From Marinobacter panjinensis (GTDB taxonomy: Bacteria; Pseudomonadota; Gammaproteobacteria; Pseudomonadales; Oleiphilaceae), in assembly GCF_005298175.1 (NCBI RefSeq), contig NZ_SZYH01000001.1:1426001-1490000 (forward strand): a stretch of 64,000 nt of DNA, read 5' to 3'. Shown here one piece after another: positions 21,298 through 28,875 of this stretch; position 1 is the first letter of the stretch, and each line of letters starts with the position of its first letter. The notes beneath the pieces were generated by a model. The model was given only the letters and a program-made list of their open reading frames with translations, made no database searches and had not been told where the DNA came from. A program made the translations under genes and the position numbers.

Positions 21298-21537
21298 ATG
21301 AGACCCAACCTGAAAGCCTGCGGGCAGGCCATGATGACGGCCGTGGTCAACGCTGTTCTTGCTCTGGCCCTGATGCTGTTGGTGGAGTTCGCCATAAGCG
21401 GTACGTTTCAGCTGGCAGGACCCTATATCTGGGCGGGACTTCTGATCGGCCTGGTTATCTTTTTCGGCCAGTTCTGGCGCCAGCGCCACCTTTGCCGCAA
21501 TGGGCAACCTGGACACGGCCCCACTGACACCTATTAA
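21298..21537 (+). CDS. Small inner-membrane protein, two predicted helices
   Basis: A 79-residue protein without recognised family. Hydrophobic stretches at about 13-34 (TAVVNAVLALALMLLVEFAI) and 41-60 (GPYIWAGLLIGLVIFFGQFW) suggest a two-helix hairpin, and the ends are polar with basic residues (RQRHLCRNG). The start has a GGAG four bases upstream, better than most nearby frames, which supports a real gene. It is divergent from parC and 113 bases before a chemoreceptor gene. Function unknown. Confidence 0.6.
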   Translation: MRPNLKACGQAMMTAVVNAVLALALMLLVEFAISGTFQLAGPYIWAGLLIGLVIFFGQFWRQRHLCRNGQPGHGPTDTY

Positions 21538-21610
21538 CACGTTACTTACCAGGCCCTATCAAGCGTTACACTTATCAACAATGAGGCCCCCCGTTCCGGT
21601 GCTATCCTGA

Positions 21611-21641
21611 CTGAATTCGCAATGCTGCAACCAGAATTCAG
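21611..21641 (+). promoter_or_regulatory. Hairpin overlapping the ribosome site of the chemoreceptor gene
   Basis: Perfect eight-base arms, CTGAATTC at 21611-21618 and GAATTCAG at 21634-21641. The right arm runs into the AGGATGG ribosome-binding sequence that precedes the ATG at 21651, so the folded leader could partly hide it. Whether it regulates translation is inference. Confidence 0.35.
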
Positions 21642-21650
21642 GATGGAAAA

Positions 21651-23288
21651 ATGAACATAAGAAATTCCCTGGGCCTGAGGGCCAAAGTCGCCTTACCCTT
21701 TGCAGTTTCCGCTATCGCCCTTATTGTCATAGGCCTTTTCAGCGTCCTGACGGCGCGGAATCTCGTCTCTGATACTGATACGCTTTCTGATCGCTACCTC
21801 CCCGCTGTAAGCGAAGCCCTCAACGGTGATCGCGACCTTTATCAGGCTCTGGTCGCGCAGATGTCCTTCATCAGCGCGACCGAGAATGACGAACTCCCCG
21901 ATCAGCACAAGGCGGAATTCGAAGAAAATGCCGGACAAGCACTGGACAGAATGAACGCTGCCGTCGAGCGCCTGAGCGGCACCGGCGTTTCCGAAATAAC
22001 CAATGGCTTTCGTAATACCTACGACCGCTGGCTCAACTCAGCCCGCCAATCCATGGAGATCGCGCAGGCAGGCGATCCCTACGCGGGCCACCAATTGTTG
22101 ATTGGCCAGAGCAATCAGGCCTTCAGCCAACTGAGGGAGTATTTTGACAGTGTCGGGATCCATGCCGATGAGCAGGCGCAGATCACCGCCCGCGAAGCAT
22201 CGGACGAAGGGTTGGCCAGTTCCGTCTTTATACTGGCTATAACGGCCGGCGCCCTCATCATTGGTATTCTTCTGTTCGTTATAGTCCTTCGTATGGTCAT
22301 CCAGTCTATCAGCGTGCTAAGGAAACAACTGGATAACATCGCCCAGGGGGAGGGAGACCTCACCCAGCGTATTCCTGTTGAAATGGACGATGATCTGGGA
22401 AAGCTTGCTGCAAGCTTCAATCACGTGCTTGAAAATCTCCAGGGTATGATTGGCTCCATTCAGAACCTGAGCAGACAACTGGGCGAAGGTGCCTCTGAAT
22501 TGTCCTCGACCGCCCATGACAACAGCAGCGGAGTAACCCGGCAAACCGACGCCATTTCCATGGTCGCAACCGCCATCAATGAGATGCAAAGCGCCATTGA
22601 GGAAGTGGCCGGCAATGCCTCTCGCGCCGCCGACATTACAAAGCAGGCCCAAGAGAAGGGGCGTAATGGTGCGACCATCATCCGCAACTCATCTGTCCAG
22701 GTGCAACGCCTGGCTGCACAGATATCCAAAGCTGTCGAGGTTATACGCAAGCTGTCTCAGGACTCGGAGAACATTACCTCGGTATTGGACGTTATTCGGG
22801 AAATCGCCGACCAGACCAACCTGCTGGCACTCAACGCTGCGATAGAGGCTGCCCGCGCCGGGGACCAGGGCCGGGGCTTTGCAGTGGTAGCCGACGAAGT
22901 ACGTACACTGGCCAAACGAACCCAGCAGTCGACTGAAGACATACAGACCATGATTACCGCCCTCCAGACCGGCGTTGCCGATATCGTGGCGGTGATGGAA
23001 ACCGGAAGTAAAGAAGCAGCGGAAACCGAGAAACTTGCAACGGAAGCCGAAGCCGAGCTGCAGGGCATTCTTGAGTCGGTGGCGGATATCAGCGACATGA
23101 ATACCAGCGTGGCGTCGGCGACAGAAGAGCAGACTCAGGTGGTCGACGAGATCAACCGCAGTGTTACCGAAATCAATGATCTGGCTTTCGAAGGGATGAA
23201 GCGATCAGGGAGCATCGACCGCATAAGCAAGTCGCTGGACGGCTACGCCAGAGAACTGGAACAACAGACAGGACGGTTCAAGGTATAA
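21651..23288 (+). CDS. Methyl-accepting chemotaxis protein
   Basis: Transmembrane chemoreceptor that modulates CheA. Of its 545 residues, TM1 is at about 14-34, a periplasmic four-helix-bundle-type sensor at 35-185 and TM2 at about 190-212 ([20 protein letters not shown]). A HAMP domain follows (about 212-265), then the signalling domain with the hairpin tip [20 protein letters not shown] and [18 protein letters not shown]. The ligand is unknown. No C-terminal CheR-docking pentapeptide is visible (it ends EQQTGRFKV). It stands alone, without che genes nearby. Confidence 0.93.
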   Translation: MNIRNSLGLRAKVALPFAVSAIALIVIGLFSVLTARNLVSDTDTLSDRYLPAVSEALNGDRDLYQALVAQMSFISATENDELPDQHKAEFEENAGQALDRMNAAVERLSGTGVSEITNGFRNTYDRWLNSARQSMEIAQAGDPYAGHQLLIGQSNQAFSQLREYFDSVGIHADEQAQITAREASDEGLASSVFILAITAGALIIGILLFVIVLRMVIQSISVLRKQLDNIAQGEGDLTQRIPVEMDDDLGKLAASFNHVLENLQGMIGSIQNLSRQLGEGASELSSTAHDNSSGVTRQTDAISMVATAINEMQSAIEEVAGNASRAADITKQAQEKGRNGATIIRNSSVQVQRLAAQISKAVEVIRKLSQDSENITSVLDVIREIADQTNLLALNAAIEAARAGDQGRGFAVVADEVRTLAKRTQQSTEDIQTMITALQTGVADIVAVMETGSKEAAETEKLATEAEAELQGILESVADISDMNTSVASATEEQTQVVDEINRSVTEINDLAFEGMKRSGSIDRISKSLDGYARELEQQTGRFKV

Positions 23289-23299
23289 GCAGCGGGAGC

Positions 23300-23335
23300 T
23301 CGCCCCATCTGCGGTTTCTCCGCGAGACGGGGCGA
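23300..23335. terminator. Hairpin between convergent chemoreceptor gene and yceI
   Basis: TCGCCCC at 23300-23306 pairs with GGGGCGA at 23329-23335, and a nested GCGG...CCGC lies inside. It sits 11 bases after the chemoreceptor stop and 10 before the yceI stop. No long T-run. Confidence 0.5.
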
Positions 23336-23345
23336 ACCAGGACGG

Positions 23346-23927
23346 TTACTGACGAATGCCTTCCACCGAAATGATCATTTCGACCGTTTCAGAGGCTTTG
23401 CCAAGATCCATGGGAATACCGAAGTCAGAAAGCTTGAATTCGGTTTCCGCCTCGAAACCCATGCGGTAGCCCCCCCAGGGATCCTCCCCGTGGCCCAACA
23501 TTTCCACGTCGAGGGTAATCTCTTTTGTCACACCACGCAGAGTGAGGTCACCGATAATGTCGGCCTCACCTTCCTCGTCTACTTCTACCCTTTTGCTCTT
23601 GAACGTCGCTTCCGGGTATTCGCCGACATGCAGGAAATCATCGGAACGCAGGTGCTTGTCCCGCTCACCATGATTTGAATCTACGCTGGATGTATCGACT
23701 GTTACCTGCACAGAGCTGTTTTCCGGATTTTCTTCGTCGTAAACAAACTGGCCGTTGAAGTCATTGAACCGACCATAAAGCCAGCTGTAACCCAGGTGGG
23801 AAATTTTGAAGGTAATAAACTGATGTGCGCCTTTGGTATCGAAGGCATAACTTCCGCTATGCTCCGATGCCTGGACGCCACCAGCCATCGTGAGTGAAAC
23901 AGCGGATGCAAGCAGCAGTTTTTTCAT
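23346..23927 (-). CDS. YceI-family periplasmic lipocalin-like protein
   Basis: Secreted beta-barrel protein of the YceI family, which binds polyprenyl or other hydrophobic chains in characterised members. The start at 23927 is preceded by AAAGGAG with good spacing; an ATG six bases earlier touches the same ribosome site. The 193-residue protein has a signal peptide (MKKLLLASAVSLTMAGGVQA), then the family pattern: SHLGYSWLYGRFNDFNG, VDTSSVDSNHGERDKHLR and LTLRGVTKEITLDVE. It follows a cytochrome b561 gene on the same strand, a common pairing, suggesting a shared envelope redox or quinone-related role. Confidence 0.9.
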   Translation of the reverse strand: MKKLLLASAVSLTMAGGVQASEHSGSYAFDTKGAHQFITFKISHLGYSWLYGRFNDFNGQFVYDEENPENSSVQVTVDTSSVDSNHGERDKHLRSDDFLHVGEYPEATFKSKRVEVDEEGEADIIGDLTLRGVTKEITLDVEMLGHGEDPWGGYRMGFEAETEFKLSDFGIPMDLGKASETVEMIISVEGIRQ

Positions 23928-23986
23928 GTTCATCTCCTTTTTGAAACAGCCCGAAGGCGCGATTGTAAACAACAGTCAGTTCAATT

Positions 23987-24541
23987 TTAATGACGATCCA
24001 TCCCCAGCATACGCAGCAAGGTGTCATCCCGGTCAATCACATGGTGTTTGATCGCCGCAAGGCCGTGCAGGCCGGCAAGCACAACCAGGACCCAGGTTAC
24101 CCAGTAATGAACCAGGCCGGCTGTATCCTCCATGCCCTTGATCCGCCCAGTCACCGAAGGAACTTCAAACCAGCCGAATACACTGATGGAAGACCCATCC
24201 GCGGTGGAAATGAGGTAACCACTGATCATGGCCACGAAGATCACGACATAAAGGATCAGGTGTGCGCCATGGGCTGCCAGCACCTCGAAGCGGCTGTGAT
24301 TGGGTGGCGGATCCGGTAACGGGCTAATGAAACGCCAGGCGAGCCTAAGCACCATGACCATAAACAAGAGAATACCGATGCTCCGGTGGATGTCAGGGGC
24401 TGTCCGATACCAGTCGTCATAATAAGACAGGTCTACCATCCAGTAGCCAAGGCCGAAAAGGCCGAATACCGCGACGGCAACAAGCCAGTGAATGCCGATG
24501 GTGACAAAGCCAAACCTGCTGGCCGTGTTGCGTACCTGCAT
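23987..24541 (-). CDS. Cytochrome b561 family membrane protein
   Basis: Four-helix di-haem b membrane electron carrier of the bacterial cytochrome b561 type. The ATG at 24541 (MQVRNTASRFGFVTIGIHWL) has ACGGAG seven bases upstream, giving 184 residues. Candidate haem-ligand histidines are in GIHWLVAVAVF, APDIHRSIGILL, AAHGAHLILY and LAGLHGLAAIKHHVI. It precedes yceI by 59 bases and probably forms an operon with it. A palindrome at 24641-24657 is a candidate control site. Physiological partner unknown. Confidence 0.9.
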   Translation of the reverse strand: MQVRNTASRFGFVTIGIHWLVAVAVFGLFGLGYWMVDLSYYDDWYRTAPDIHRSIGILLFMVMVLRLAWRFISPLPDPPPNHSRFEVLAAHGAHLILYVVIFVAMISGYLISTADGSSISVFGWFEVPSVTGRIKGMEDTAGLVHYWVTWVLVVLAGLHGLAAIKHHVIDRDDTLLRMLGMDRH

Positions 24542-24640
24542 AACAATCTCCGTTTCAATGCCCTGACAGCGACCCATAACACTTTGAAGCAGTGTAGAAA
24601 CAGGCACCTCTAAAACCAATCGAAATGTTTTGCATGCATA

Positions 24641-24657
24641 GGTCAGAAATTCTGACC
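24641..24657. promoter_or_regulatory. 17-bp palindrome upstream of the cytochrome b561-yceI pair
   Basis: GGTCAGAAATTCTGACC is a perfect dyad with eight-base arms around one central base, about 100 bases upstream of the cytochrome start. It is a plausible operator for a dimeric regulator. No regulator gene is adjacent, and the owner cannot be named. The wider 24542-25119 gap also holds a tiny reading frame, a GC-rich hairpin and a promoter candidate, listed separately. Confidence 0.4.
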
Positions 24658-24807
24658 AAGGGTTTTATCTGGCGATTAACACGTACTTTCCCTTATACCT
24701 TTGGTCTGATAGGGGTTTTACGGATTGTAGAAAGCCATGGCAAAGATAGACTTTACACATATATTCGATGCCCGATACGGATTACTCATTGAACGAGAGG
24801 AAGCGAC

Positions 24808-24855
24808 ATGGAAATTGAATTTGACGAGTCTGTTGCGGTTCCCAGCAACAACTGA
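24808..24855 (+). CDS. Possible 15-residue peptide
   Basis: ATG at 24808 to TGA at 24853-24855 encodes MEIEFDESVAVPSNN. It is preceded by GAGAGGAAGCGAC, a strong ribosome-binding sequence with suitable spacing, and followed at 24861-24881 by a perfect six-base GC hairpin. The peptide is acidic and matches nothing I recognise. It could be a leader peptide, a small expressed peptide or chance. A longer frame (24737-24958) overlaps in a different phase and looks less convincing. Confidence 0.25.
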   Translation: MEIEFDESVAVPSNN

Positions 24856-24860
24856 TTTCA

Positions 24861-24881
24861 GGCGGCTCTTGGCAGGCCGCC
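24861..24881 (+). terminator. GC-rich hairpin after the tiny reading frame
   Basis: GGCGGC at 24861-24866 pairs with GCCGCC at 24876-24881 across a nine-base loop. The following CCAACCTTTCAC lacks a proper T-run, so termination is only possible, not likely by rule. Confidence 0.3.
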
Positions 24882-24977
24882 CCAACCTTTCACACACTTC
24901 CCCTTCAGCGATTTTCTGTGTGCTGTTACCCGACGTTGCCTGTTTTTACATGAAATAGTGGCAATAATCTGTTGGTT

Positions 24978-25005
24978 TTGGCACTCTTCTGTCTGGAATG
25001 ATAAT
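24978..25005 (+). promoter_or_regulatory. Sigma-70-like promoter candidate for the EAL gene
   Basis: TTGGCA at 24978-24983 and GATAAT at 25000-25005, 16 bases apart, each one base from consensus. It lies about 115 bases upstream of the preferred EAL-gene start. A sigma-54 reading of the same TTGGCAC was considered but the downstream GC is absent. Confidence 0.4.
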
Positions 25006-25119
25006 CCTGTGCATCTTGACTGAATTTTCACCAAAATCAGCAGGGTGCGGCCGGGATTGACAGATCGGAAGGCCACCGGGCGTTTCCGATGTTTTCGTAT
25101 CTCCGGACCCCGAAGGCCT

Positions 25120-26415
25120 ATGTCGCGTACCCTCCCAGATGAGTTGACCGCAACGGAACTGGACGTGCTGTCGCCTATGCTTACCAGGGAGGGCGAATCA
25201 TGGACGGCGGATTATCAGGGCCTGACACTGCGAACGGCGTTACAACCCATATTCAGCATTTCCCACAAACGCATTGTCGGTTACGAGGCACTGATCCGCG
25301 CCTTTGACCCGGACAATGCCGCGGTGCTCCCGCTGCACCTGTTCGAGCTGCCGTCGTCCGATGCCGAAAACCTCCTGCTCGACCGGCTTTGCCGCTATTT
25401 GCACATACGCAACTATTCCAACTTCCAGGATCAGCTTAACTGGTTGTTTCTGAACGTGTCTCCCCGTGTGGTGTCGGCCGGCAGCCGGGCTGATTCGTTT
25501 TTCGGTGAACTGCTGAAAAAAACCGGGCTGCCCCCTCACCGTATCGTGATGGAAATTGTTGAGCAGCCCACCGATGACGCTGAAAGGTTGCGGGAAACCG
25601 TTGCCTATTACCAGCAACTGGGCTGCCTGACCGCCATTGATGATTTTGGCGCCGGCCACTCCAATTTCGAGCGCATCTGGAACCTGTCACCGGATATCGT
25701 CAAGCTCGATCGAAAATTGCTGACCCGCGCCACCGATGACCGCAAGGCCAGACAGATACTCAATGGCATTGTCTCGCTACTTCACCAGTCCGGCTGCCTG
25801 GTCCTGCTGGAAGGTGTGGAAACCCACGAACAGGCCATGATCGCCATTGATGCCGGGGTGGATTTCGTACAGGGATTCTATTTCCGTAAGCCGAGCATCG
25901 CACTGGCAGAGATTCCCGGGGAACTAACCGATCTGGATGGGCTGCTGAGAGACTACAAGAGCAAGAACCGGGTAACGCAGGATCCGACCCAGCAACTGAC
26001 TTCCTTTTTCGAAGGCTTCTTCCGCAATGCAGTGGACAGGCTCAGCCAGGGCATGGTGATGAGAGAAGCCTGCAACACCCTGCTGAATCATCCGGCAGTC
26101 TCCCGGTGTTACCTGGTCGATGACAGTGGCGTCCAGATCGACGACACCCTGGTATCAGATGCCATGGCCAGCAGCCTTGACCCCCGCTTTCGCCCCCTTG
26201 AGAGCACCACCAGTGCCGACTGGTATCGCCAGCAGTACCTGCGCCAGGCCATCGCCCAGCCGGGCTACCTGCAGGTGACAGCGCCCTATCTTTGCATTAC
26301 CGGCGCCTACATGTGTGTCACCCTGTCCCTGGGCTATTATCACAACGGAAAACTGAGAGTCCTCTGCTGCGACATTCTCGCCAACCCACCCGAAACCAGC
26401 GTCAGGAAAGGTTGA
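25120..26415 (+). CDS. EAL-domain c-di-GMP phosphodiesterase
   Basis: Predicted cytoplasmic enzyme hydrolysing c-di-GMP to pGpG. From the ATG at 25120 (AAGG just upstream) it has 431 residues; the frame could open at 25045. The EAL domain (about 25-275) looks catalytically intact: YEALIRAFD, LNVSPRVV, the Glu of VMEIVEQ, IDDFGAGHSNFERI, PDIVKLDRKLL, LLEGVETHEQA and VQGFYFRKP. The remaining 150 residues form a C-terminal sensory region of unknown type. No membrane helix. Its product pGpG would be cleared by Orn. It overlaps the convergent SLC13 gene by 14 bases. Confidence 0.88.
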   Translation: MSRTLPDELTATELDVLSPMLTREGESWTADYQGLTLRTALQPIFSISHKRIVGYEALIRAFDPDNAAVLPLHLFELPSSDAENLLLDRLCRYLHIRNYSNFQDQLNWLFLNVSPRVVSAGSRADSFFGELLKKTGLPPHRIVMEIVEQPTDDAERLRETVAYYQQLGCLTAIDDFGAGHSNFERIWNLSPDIVKLDRKLLTRATDDRKARQILNGIVSLLHQSGCLVLLEGVETHEQAMIAIDAGVDFVQGFYFRKPSIALAEIPGELTDLDGLLRDYKSKNRVTQDPTQQLTSFFEGFFRNAVDRLSQGMVMREACNTLLNHPAVSRCYLVDDSGVQIDDTLVSDAMASSLDPRFRPLESTTSADWYRQQYLRQAIAQPGYLQVTAPYLCITGAYMCVTLSLGYYHNGKLRVLCCDILANPPETSVRKG

Positions 26416-28177
26416 TCCCGTACACCAGGGAAATCACCCCGACCGTGACCAGCCCGATAAACAGGTTCATCGGCAGGCCAACCTTCACGAAATCCATGAA
26501 CCGGTAACCGCCCGGGCCGAAGACCATCATATTGGTCTGGTACCCCAGCGGTGTGGCAAAGCTCGCCGAAGCGGCCATCATTACCGCAATCACGTAAGGC
26601 TCGGAAGCGATACCCAATGAGGCAGTCATGGATAGCACAATCGGCAATACCAGCACCGCGGCGGCGTTATTGGTAATCACTTCAGTGAGAACCGATACCG
26701 AGAAATACACCAGCAAAACCGTCAGTAACGGGTGGCCACTGCTGACATCCAGTATTCCCGCCGCGACGAAGGCCGCCGCACCGGTTTCCTGCAGGGCCGC
26801 CCCGAGCGCAAAAGAAGCGGCGATGGTGAGCATGACGGGCACATCCACAGCCTTCTGAGCCTGACCGACCGAACAGCAGCCGCTGAGAACCATCAGCGCA
26901 GCCCCCATCAGCGCCGCGTTGAGCATACTCAACACACCGAAGGCTGCAGCCCCCACAAGTACCAGCAGAATTCCCCAGGACAGATACGCGCGGTCGTGAC
27001 GAGGCGTTTCCGTTTCCAGGTCATTGATCAGCAGGAAGTCCTTGGCGTATCGCTGACGGCTGACGAACGCCGGGCGGGCTTCAAGCAGCAAAACATCCCC
27101 GGTTTTCAGGCGAATATTACCCAGGTTACCAGACACCCGCTCGCCACCCCGTGCGACCGCCAGCACCACGGCACCGTATCGATCCCGGAAACGGGCGTCC
27201 CGGATGGTCAGACCAAGTACTTCAGACTGTGGTGATAGCGCAGCCTCCACCAGCCGCCGCTCTGCCCGGTCTTTGCTCAGACTGGGCTCATCATCATGGA
27301 CGGAGGGCACGATGCCGTTAATCCGCAGGAGGTCGGAAATGGCCTGGGTATCGCCGGCAAACACCAACCGGTCACCACCCCGCAGGCGTTCTTCCGAGGG
27401 CACAGCGGTTACCACACTGCCATCCCGTTCGATCTCAACCAGGTAGAGGCGTTCCAGCTCGCGCAGACCAGCCTCGCCAACGCTCTTGCCGACCAATGGC
27501 CCGTCAAAAGCAACCGCAACCTCCAGGGTAAATTCCCGCATGGAGCCGAACTTCTGCTGGTCCTTGCGATCCGGCAACGCCCTGGGTAATACCAGCAGCA
27601 TCACCGCCAGGCCAATCACCGCGACCGGCAACCCGACCGCGGTGATGGAGAAGATCGAGAAACCGTCTTCGCCAGTCAACTGCTGATACTGCCCGTTGAC
27701 CACCAGGTTGGTGCTGGTACCAATCAGGGTCAGGGTGCCACCGAGGATGGCTGAGTAACTCAGGGGAATCATCAACTTCGATGGCGAGATGCCAATCTTC
27801 CGCGACCAGGCATGAACCGCCGGGATCATGGTGGCAACCACGGGCGTGTTATTAAGAAATCCACTCAGCAGCGCGACCGGAAATGCAATACGGGCCTGGG
27901 CCGAGCGCACGGTGCGGGGCGATCGCAACAGGTGATGCACCACCAGATCCACACCACCGGAGTGATGTATGCCGGCAGCCACTACAAACATGGCGACAAC
28001 GGTGATCAGGCCTGTGTTACTGAACCCGGCAAGGGCCTGATCGGCAGTGACAATGCCGCTGGCACTCAGCACAACGAGCACGCCCAGCATGACGAGGTGC
28101 GGACCAAAACGCCCGAAACTCATCAACAGCAACGCCACCCCCGCGAGGCTTAAAGCAAACCAGCCCTGCCAGTCCAT
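26402..28177 (-). CDS. SLC13-family permease with central RCK_C domains
   Basis: Inner-membrane transporter of the divalent anion:sodium symporter class; the substrate (sulfate, dicarboxylate or another anion) cannot be told. At 591 residues it has N-terminal helices (about 1-195), then two TrkA_C/RCK_C domains (about 205-385: VGKSVGEAGLRELERLYLVE and VLGLTIRDARFRDRYGAVVLA), then C-terminal helices. Family signatures include GFLNNTPVVATMIPAV, GGTLTLIGTSTNLVVNG and EVITNNAAAVLVLP. The start has AAGGGAAC upstream. The upstream 100 bases are AT-rich and probably hold its promoter. Confidence 0.9.
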   Translation of the reverse strand: MDWQGWFALSLAGVALLLMSFGRFGPHLVMLGVLVVLSASGIVTADQALAGFSNTGLITVVAMFVVAAGIHHSGGVDLVVHHLLRSPRTVRSAQARIAFPVALLSGFLNNTPVVATMIPAVHAWSRKIGISPSKLMIPLSYSAILGGTLTLIGTSTNLVVNGQYQQLTGEDGFSIFSITAVGLPVAVIGLAVMLLVLPRALPDRKDQQKFGSMREFTLEVAVAFDGPLVGKSVGEAGLRELERLYLVEIERDGSVVTAVPSEERLRGGDRLVFAGDTQAISDLLRINGIVPSVHDDEPSLSKDRAERRLVEAALSPQSEVLGLTIRDARFRDRYGAVVLAVARGGERVSGNLGNIRLKTGDVLLLEARPAFVSRQRYAKDFLLINDLETETPRHDRAYLSWGILLVLVGAAAFGVLSMLNAALMGAALMVLSGCCSVGQAQKAVDVPVMLTIAASFALGAALQETGAAAFVAAGILDVSSGHPLLTVLLVYFSVSVLTEVITNNAAAVLVLPIVLSMTASLGIASEPYVIAVMMAASASFATPLGYQTNMMVFGPGGYRFMDFVKVGLPMNLFIGLVTVGVISLVYGINLS

Positions 28178-28281
28178 CTGGTGTTCCCTTGAATAAAAGG
28201 CGCAGGATACCGAGTTTGCCGAAGACTTAGAAAGAATAAAGAATACTTTTTAAAGCACCTAAAGATATATGGCTGGCACGC

Positions 28282-28875
28282 CTACCAGCCCTCGGTTGGC
28301 ACACCGTGTTCTTCGAGGTAGTCGCCATGTTGTTCGAGGTAGTTTGCTGTTAGAGATGCAAAATCATCCGGATCCTCACTCACTTCCGTGGCTCGCATCC
28401 TCATCACCTCAATCTCGTTGCCGACCTGATTGAGAATCCATACAACTACCAAACCACCAGGAGCCAGTCCGATAGTCATGGTATTCCGTGGGCCGGTACG
28501 TACGTCGCCCTCCGTTTTGTAAGGCGCAAGCTCACGCATACGGTCCAAAAGGTCTTTGGGTACCTTGATTATTTTGGCGTAGTATTTTTGCTCAGCAAAG
28601 GAGAACCAGCGCATACCTATCAATTCCGGGAAAGGATCAGCCTTCCCACCCTTACCAGAAGGACCGTGAGGCCCAGCCCAACAGCAGCCGACCGTGCCTA
28701 CTGGCTCGCGCCAACTACGTTCGCCAGGCGCCTCCAGCAACATGTCAACAACCCAAACTTCGTAGTGCCTGGGTGCGGCCACCGATACCCGCCAATAATC
28801 TCCCTCTTTTGCCAGTGACGTACAACCGCTTGCTAATAGAGCAATACAGAACACCCCAATCATCCTGAAGATCAT
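28282..28875 (-). CDS. DUF2931 family lipoprotein, candidate immunity partner
   Basis: A 197-residue lipoprotein: signal MIFRMIGVFCIALLASGC with lipobox Cys18. The body has a pattern I recognise from DUF2931: HYEVWVVDMLLE, PVGTVGCCWAGPHGPSGKGG, PFPELIGMRWFSFAEQKYY and IGLAPGGLVVVWILNQVGNE. DUF2931 genes often accompany DUF2235 (Tle1-like) lipase genes. Here the ATG overlaps the stop of that gene (ATGA at 28872-28875) with AGGAGG upstream, so the two are translationally coupled. A periplasm-facing lipoprotein fits the location of Tle immunity proteins. That role is inference; the family assignment is fairly secure. Confidence 0.75.
   Translation of the reverse strand: MIFRMIGVFCIALLASGCTSLAKEGDYWRVSVAAPRHYEVWVVDMLLEAPGERSWREPVGTVGCCWAGPHGPSGKGGKADPFPELIGMRWFSFAEQKYYAKIIKVPKDLLDRMRELAPYKTEGDVRTGPRNTMTIGLAPGGLVVVWILNQVGNEIEVMRMRATEVSEDPDDFASLTANYLEQHGDYLEEHGVPTEGW

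Noticed and set aside
24737..24958. 73-codon frame in the gap before the EAL gene
   Set aside because: No convincing ribosome site and it runs through a GC hairpin; the overlapping 15-codon frame with a strong site is a better candidate.
24974..24994. Sigma-54 promoter from TTGGCACTC
   Set aside because: The GC dinucleotide expected at -12 is missing; a sigma-70 reading with GATAAT is better supported.
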